The position numbers were made by a program, and so were the translations under genes. Source: Mrakia gelida (Eukaryota > Basidiomycota > Tremellomycetes > Cystofilobasidiales > Mrakiaceae). From it: a DNA stretch of 64,000 bases. Where the stretch lies: NCBI GenBank assembly GCA_024345305.1, contig BRON01000018.1, positions 558,001 to 622,000 of the forward strand, given 5' to 3'. Below are positions 58,791 through 64,000 of the stretch, piece after piece (the stretch's first letter is position 1; each line of letters starts with the position of its first letter). Under the pieces are notes generated by a model, which saw nothing but the letters and a program-made list of their open reading frames with translations, made no database searches and was not told where the DNA came from.

Positions 58791-61700
58791 TTAGATCTTG
58801 ATCATCCCCACCACCGTCGCTAGCATCAGACTATCTATCGACCCCTTCTTGGTGTCCTCGAGGTAGGCATCCAAAGCGGCGAAACGGGACGCTCCAGGGA
58901 CGTTGCTTCCTCGCGTCGTTCCGACCGACTTCCAGTTCCCGTTTTCGATGAGGCCGACGAAGTCGAAGTCTGCGAACGAAAGAGAGGGAAGGAGGTCAGG
59001 CTGGGGGATAAGGGGAAACGAGACGAGGGAGAGGCAGGGAAGAGAGGGAGGGGAGGAGGAGGAGGGAGGTGGACTGACAGATATCCTCGTTCCCTACGAT
59101 CTCGAGAGGGACCTCGTACAGCTCGAACCCGAACTCGGAGGCTCCCTTGAAGGTGTGTCGAGTGAACTCGGCGGGTGGAGGAGCGTTCTTGAAAGGCCAA
59201 GAGACTGGAACGAAGCGAAGCGAGAAGAGGAAGAGCAAAGGACGCGTCAGGACTCGAGAGCGATTCGTCGAGCCAGACGAAGCGGAAGAGCAGACGTACG
59301 GATCTGAGCTGAGAAAGCGATGGCTGGCCAGACGAGACCGGTCTGTGTGAGGAGGGGAAGCTCGAGGTCAGCATTTCGCAGGTCAGAGGAGGGAAGATGG
59401 CAAGGAGAAGACGAACATGCTCGATCTTCAGCGTCAACGACCGAACGTTCGTGGACGCGTCGTACGAGTCCTTCACGGCGGTGATGTGGAACTCTGGGAG
59501 GACTTCCGTCTCCTGAGGAGTACTGACGGGGAATTGGAAGGTGGTGAAGAACTGAGAAGGTAGTGAACGAAGAGCGAGGGTCAGCCGGAGTTGGGTCGAC
59601 GCGACGAACGAAGCCAGCTCACGTTTCCAACTGCAAGTGACGAACGAAAATCGGGAGGTCAGCGAGGTGCAAGGAGGGACAAAAACGAAGGGTGGTATGA
59701 GACTCGCCAGGGTAAAGACTCGACCACGAAGGATTCGACGAGTTGATGGGGACGAATCGAGCGGGAGTGAGCGAGTCGACCTCGAAGAGCGTGTGGATCT
59801 CGTTGACGATTTGGCTGACTCCTGGGGCTGAGTCCATGGCGGCTGAGAAACAAACGAAGTAAAGCAGATCAGCTGCTGATGAAAGGAGAAAACGGCTTCA
59901 GGAAGGGGACATACCTGCGTGGAAAACGAAATCGCCGGACGTCGTCTGAATTTTAGGAAGGAGACGCGGTCAGCTTCTCGACTTCGACAGTCGGGTTGTG
60001 GGAGAATCGAACTCACGTTAAACTCGTGCTCGAAGAACAACCTCCTAGGGTGCTCATCGTCGTAAGGGTTGATGAAACAGAACACGACCATCACGAAGGC
60101 TGTCGTCGCGAGGAGAGCGAGGATCGCCTTCCTCTTAAACGACTTTCCGAACCGATGGAAGAAGGGGATGGAGGTGGGGACGAAAAGGACCGTGAGGATA
60201 CCGACGAGCTGTCGAACGGGAATAGAGTTGAAGGTCAGCCTCGAGAACGAGTCCGAGTGAGGAGAAACGAAACTCACGTTGGCGACGATCAACTCAGCAG
60301 GCGCCTCCTCTCCGATCCTTCCCGTGAGAGGAATGAAGATCATGAGCGCCGACGTAGCAGCCTCGACTCCGAGCACCGTAGGAACCGAGCATCCGATGAT
60401 GTAGGAGAGGAAGGATACCTCTCCTTTGTTTTGGAATCGACCTCGAGCGAGACTGATGACTTCGTTGACGCCGAGGGAGACGACTCCCCAGGCGGTGAGG
60501 AAGGCGAAGAGGCAGCCGGATCGGATCTGAGGAGAGAGTACGAAGTGGAGGATGATCAGCTTCGAGGGGCCAGAGGAGAAGGAGGAGGAGAGGTAGAGGA
60601 AGATCGACGAACCTCGAACCACTGAGCGAGGGCCATGAAGGTCGCGTGGAGAACGAGCTGAGCAGACTGGGTAGCGTGCTCGAGGAAAGGCTCGTCGATG
60701 GGGGAGACGAGTTTCGAGAGGAGGAATTGGACGGTCTGCGAAAGCAAAGAAGAAGAAGTCAGTCAGCGACGCGTTTCGAGAAGACTTCCCTCGAGAACCG
60801 ACTCACCCAAGCTCCAAGGAAAGCAGGAGGCGAGTAAAGAGCTGCAAAAAGACCCAATACATCAGTCAAACCTCAAAAATCACTCGAAGTAAAAGGTAAC
60901 GAGCCCACTCACCAAGCGCCAGGAACTCATGACTAAACCAACTCATCGACCGATCGAGCACCTTCGACATCACCAGCGCCACCACGTTCACACCCACCAG
61001 AGCTCCAACAAGCGACCCAACGGTTCCCACGAGAGCGACGACGTAGGATTTCCAGTGGGTGAAAGCGGTTCGGTTGACGAGGAGGAGGACGACCATGGAT
61101 CCGAGAGCTCGAGCGATTCGACCGGCTGCTTCGAGCTCGTACATGACGAAGATCTTGTCGAAGAAGGAGAAGTAGACTGTTTGAAGGAAGAGAAGTGTGA
61201 GCGTGTGGGAGGGGAGGTGGGGATGGAGGGGAGGGTGGGAAGGGAGGAGAGGGAGCGAGGACGAACCAAGAGTCTGCTTTTTCGATCCCTTCTTCTCGAT
61301 GTAGGGGAGAGGAGATCCAGGAGAGGTGAGGGAGTCGACGAGGGAGAGGACGTTGGCTCCGAAGTGCTGAGTGGATCCGATTTGGATGTTCTTGACGAGA
61401 TCCTGGAGGGACAACGATGGGAAAGGTGTCAGCAAGGCGAGCAAGCAAGCCGATTGAGGTTGCTTCTTTTCGTTGATCAGAGATGTTTTGGGTCTGACTT
61501 TTGTGGTGTGGTAGTACTGTGGAGAGGAAGAAGTAGAGGAAGGGGCGAAGGCAAGGTCCGTCAGTTCGATTCGACGCGTCAAGCGTCGTCGAAGATTCGG
61601 AGCTCGTGCTCACCCAGGAGTGTCCAACGACGGCCATATCTAGTCCAACGACATCGAGGTAAGTCTCAAAGACTCCGAAGTCGGTATCGGATCCCATGCT

Positions 61701-63526
61701 GATGTCGAGAGAAAGAAGAGGGCGAAAAGAGTCAACAGGGCGAGTCGATCCAACGGGAACGCGCTCTCCTTCCTCGTTTCTACTCACATCCCACTAGCGA
61801 ACACATCAGCGGCTAGCACCGTTCCGTGAGGGTACGGGACCTTCGAGTAAGCCTGCCAAAGCCAACCCACAAGTCAGAGCAAGCTGTCAGCGCGTCGACC
61901 GAACGAACGAACGATTCGCGAACGAGGAACGAAAGTCGACTCACCTCAACCAATTCACTTGACGTAGCCTGGAAGAGCATCTCCTGGCCTGTCGTTCCAG
62001 CAGCCTCGAGGTTGATGACGGCTTTAACAGTGGGAGCGGTGTGGTGCTGGGTCGAGTACAGTTGGGAAGCGTCTGTGAGTTTGACGCGTCGACGAAAGAG
62101 GCGAAGAAAAGGAAGGCGCGTCAGCTCTTCAGTCGAATCTCTTGAGGCCCAGAAGCTTCTCCCAGATAGTATCATCTGCCTGTGATGCTACTAGTTCGAG
62201 TTGTTTACCTTGGAAGCACTCCTCCGCATCGTTGAACAGGAAGATCACAGCGTTCTCGAACACCTCCTTCCTGGCGATTTTGATCCTTAGAATCTCGAGC
62301 ATGATCCCGACTCCGATAGCGTCGTCGGCAGCTCCAGGTCCCTATCAAACGCAGATGCCACAACAGAAGCGAGGGCGAGAGGCGGTCAGCTCGTGTTGAG
62401 CTCGAGCTCACCTCCGTTCGTCGTCGAGAGCGAGCACTCACGGTAAGTTGGGAATCGATGTGAGCGTTGAGCAGGAGAGCCGACTTTTTGGCTTCCTGAG
62501 TTCCGTTAGATATACGCATGATGATGTTGGAGAGACCTGTGAAGGTTTTGAGGACTGGAGAAAGGAAGGAAACGGGAGGGGAGGGCTCAGTCAGTCTTCG
62601 GTTCGAAGGAGGTGTTCGAGCTCGACGAAGCGGGCTGAGGTCGCCATTCTCGGAGCGAGGGCTCGAGAGAAGAAGAAGGCAGGTTTGACTCACCATCGTG
62701 ATCCAAGATAGCGAATCTGTTCGCGACGAAGACGGCGAAAAGGTCAGCTCAAGCTCGAGGAGATGGTGAGCTTCGTCCTTCCTTCCCTCCTCCTCTTCCC
62801 TCCCGTCCCTCCTCCTCTCTCGCCCTCTCCAGACTCACTTATGTGACCCATCTCCCTGCTGCCACCAAACCTCACATTCCAACTACCCAGCCCACGAACC
62901 AAACTCCAGTCAGCTCGCCTTCTTCCCTGTCTCGCTTCGAACCTCGAGCTCAACGACTCACCCCCTCAGCCTCATCACACTCCTTCTTCAACCCCTGCAC
63001 CACCCCGTAAACGTAATCTCGTCCTGCTGCGTGCTCCTTGGTACCTGTTCGTCCGCCGATTCAAGCCCAGTTCGAACCCAACGAAAAACGATCAGCTCTC
63101 CAACCCCTCCCTCTCCCTCCCCTCCCTCCCTGTTCGTTGGAAAGACGACTCACCCACGATCCTAAACCCACAATCCTCCAACTTCTGAATATGACCTATA
63201 GCCAACGCTTCACTGAACTGAGGAGCTCCAGTCTCATCAAACCTACAAAAGTAAAAAAGGGGAGAGTCAGCCCGTCCCGTTCGTCTTGAAGCCTGAGCTC
63301 ACGATGATCCCTTCCCTCTCCCTCCCGTCTTTCGCTCTCTTCTCCTCGCTGAAGAGCTGAGGATTGAGAGAGGGGGAAGAAAAGAGGGTGAAACGTACCC
63401 TGAGATTACGGAATCAGGCAACTGATAATGAACCTTCCCAGCGAAGTAGGCTACGAGGGAGAAGATGGGCACCAGGAGGAGGAGGGAGGTCAAGGGTCCT
63501 GGGGAACGTTTCGTTTTGGACGCCAT
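58791..63526 (-). CDS. ERMP1/Pff1-like M28 family membrane metallopeptidase
   Basis: Twenty-four exons give 854 residues. Exons, 5' to 3': 63399-63526, 63154-63242, 62962-63044, 62839-62882, 62694-62716, 62442-62554, 62209-62341, 61945-62072, 61788-61852, 61614-61698, 61499-61516, 61267-61402, 60913-61176, 60807-60841, 60613-60735, 60278-60526, 60017-60208, 59915-59945, 59708-59842, 59623-59630, 59417-59551, 59300-59342, 59079-59204, 58791-58969. A signal anchor (SLLLLVPIFSLVAYFAG) is followed by the M28 domain with its zinc ligands: NAHIDSQ, GPGAADDAIG, NDAEECF, GSDTDF and WYYHTTK. Eight or so membrane helices and a lumenal C-terminal domain follow, as in animal ERMP1 and yeast Pff1. It should act in the ER or vacuole membrane on unknown peptides. 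Introns include a GC donor after exon 19 and microexons of 18 and 8 nt. Confidence 0.93.
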
Positions 63527-64000
63527 GATTTGGGTGAAGGAGGGTCCTTGGGGGTCAGCCGAGAGCGGGAGGGGAAGAGGAGGGAGGGAAAGCGCGAGAG
63601 GGCTTTGGGCGGGCTGGACGTTGGAGGAAGGAAGGAAGGGAAGAAGTGAGATGAGGGTTGTTTGGTGTTTCGAGTTTCGAGGAGAGCCGAAGGGGAGGGA
63701 AGGTTGACGAGGACGTGGGTCCATTTCTTTGCGAGCTTGCAAGCAAGAGTAGAAGGAGGTGTAGAGATGTTTGATTGTTGTTTGTTGTTATAGTAAAAGT
63801 AGGACTAGGAGTACGAGTACAAAAGAATTAACTGAACCACGTCCCGCCTCGCCTCGTCACGCTCTCCTCACCCATCACGCGCTCGCACTCGCCCTCGTCG
63901 AGCTCTTTTGTTGAAACCGGACCGTACGTAGAATATAGTAGCCAGCAGTTGATGCCAAACAAAAAAGAAAATTCCATCCTCCCAAACCCTCTAGAGCCCT
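63527..64000. promoter_or_regulatory. Upstream region of the metallopeptidase gene, window end
   Basis: 474 bases with purine-rich GGGAAGG tracts on the plus strand next to the ATG and an AT-richer end with GTTATAGTAAAAG near 63788. No other gene start is visible before the window ends. Confidence 0.4.

Overview
This window is nuclear DNA of a GC-rich, intron-dense fungus, most probably a basidiomycete yeast of the Rhodotorula/Sporobolomyces type (Pucciniomycotina). This assignment is inferred from gene structure and protein style, not from a search. Genes are closely packed on both strands. They carry many introns, mostly 65-150 nt, with GTGAG/GTTCGT/GTACG donors, a CTGAC-like branch motif close to a CAG acceptor, and Ser/Pro-rich low-complexity proteins.

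Layout. 0-5.6 kb: the 3' end of a WHIM-like chromatin protein, a leucine-rich/serine-rich protein, and a membrane-anchored PC-esterase (copy A). 5.9-6.8 kb: a PTRHD1-type peptidyl-tRNA hydrolase-like protein. 7.2-17 kb: an inverted segmental duplication built around a calmodulin-dependent protein kinase. Its 3' end plus an esterase gene occur at 7.2-8.9 kb (copy B, internally deleted) and again, inverted, at 14.1-17.0 kb (a kinase fragment plus intact copy C), with an F-box gene between. 17.4-24 kb: a TPX2-like protein, a coiled-coil protein and a conserved fungal protein. 24.6-31.3 kb: two copies of a divergent MYND-finger/F-box gene pair, one intact (28.8-31.3 kb) and one decayed (24.6-26.9 kb), around a small secreted cysteine-rich protein.

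32-46 kb: a gene-poor zone bounded by two diverged inverted-repeat arms (about 32.15-33.2 and 44.56-45.72 kb). The arms enclose an unrecognised spliced gene, IWR1, a pinin/SDK-domain gene and a complete, apparently young Ty1/copia retrotransposon with matching 227-bp LTRs and a 5-bp target duplication. 46.8-64 kb: a tetraspan membrane protein, a frameshifted F-box copy, an F-box protein, the mitochondrial arginine-specific carbamoyl-phosphate synthase large chain (CPA2), and a 24-exon ERMP1/Pff1-like M28 metallopeptidase.

Exon models were made by hand. I chose splice sites that restore family-conserved protein and keep phase, and for most genes the exon lengths sum to a whole number of codons. 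The most striking theme is microexons: 3 nt and 9 nt in the kinase, 9 nt in the esterases, 12 nt in PTRHD1, and 8 nt and 18 nt in the metallopeptidase. Several encode catalytic or core-motif residues. A second theme is local duplication followed by decay. A third is a strongly over-represented palindrome, GACGCGTC, mostly in introns and spacers.
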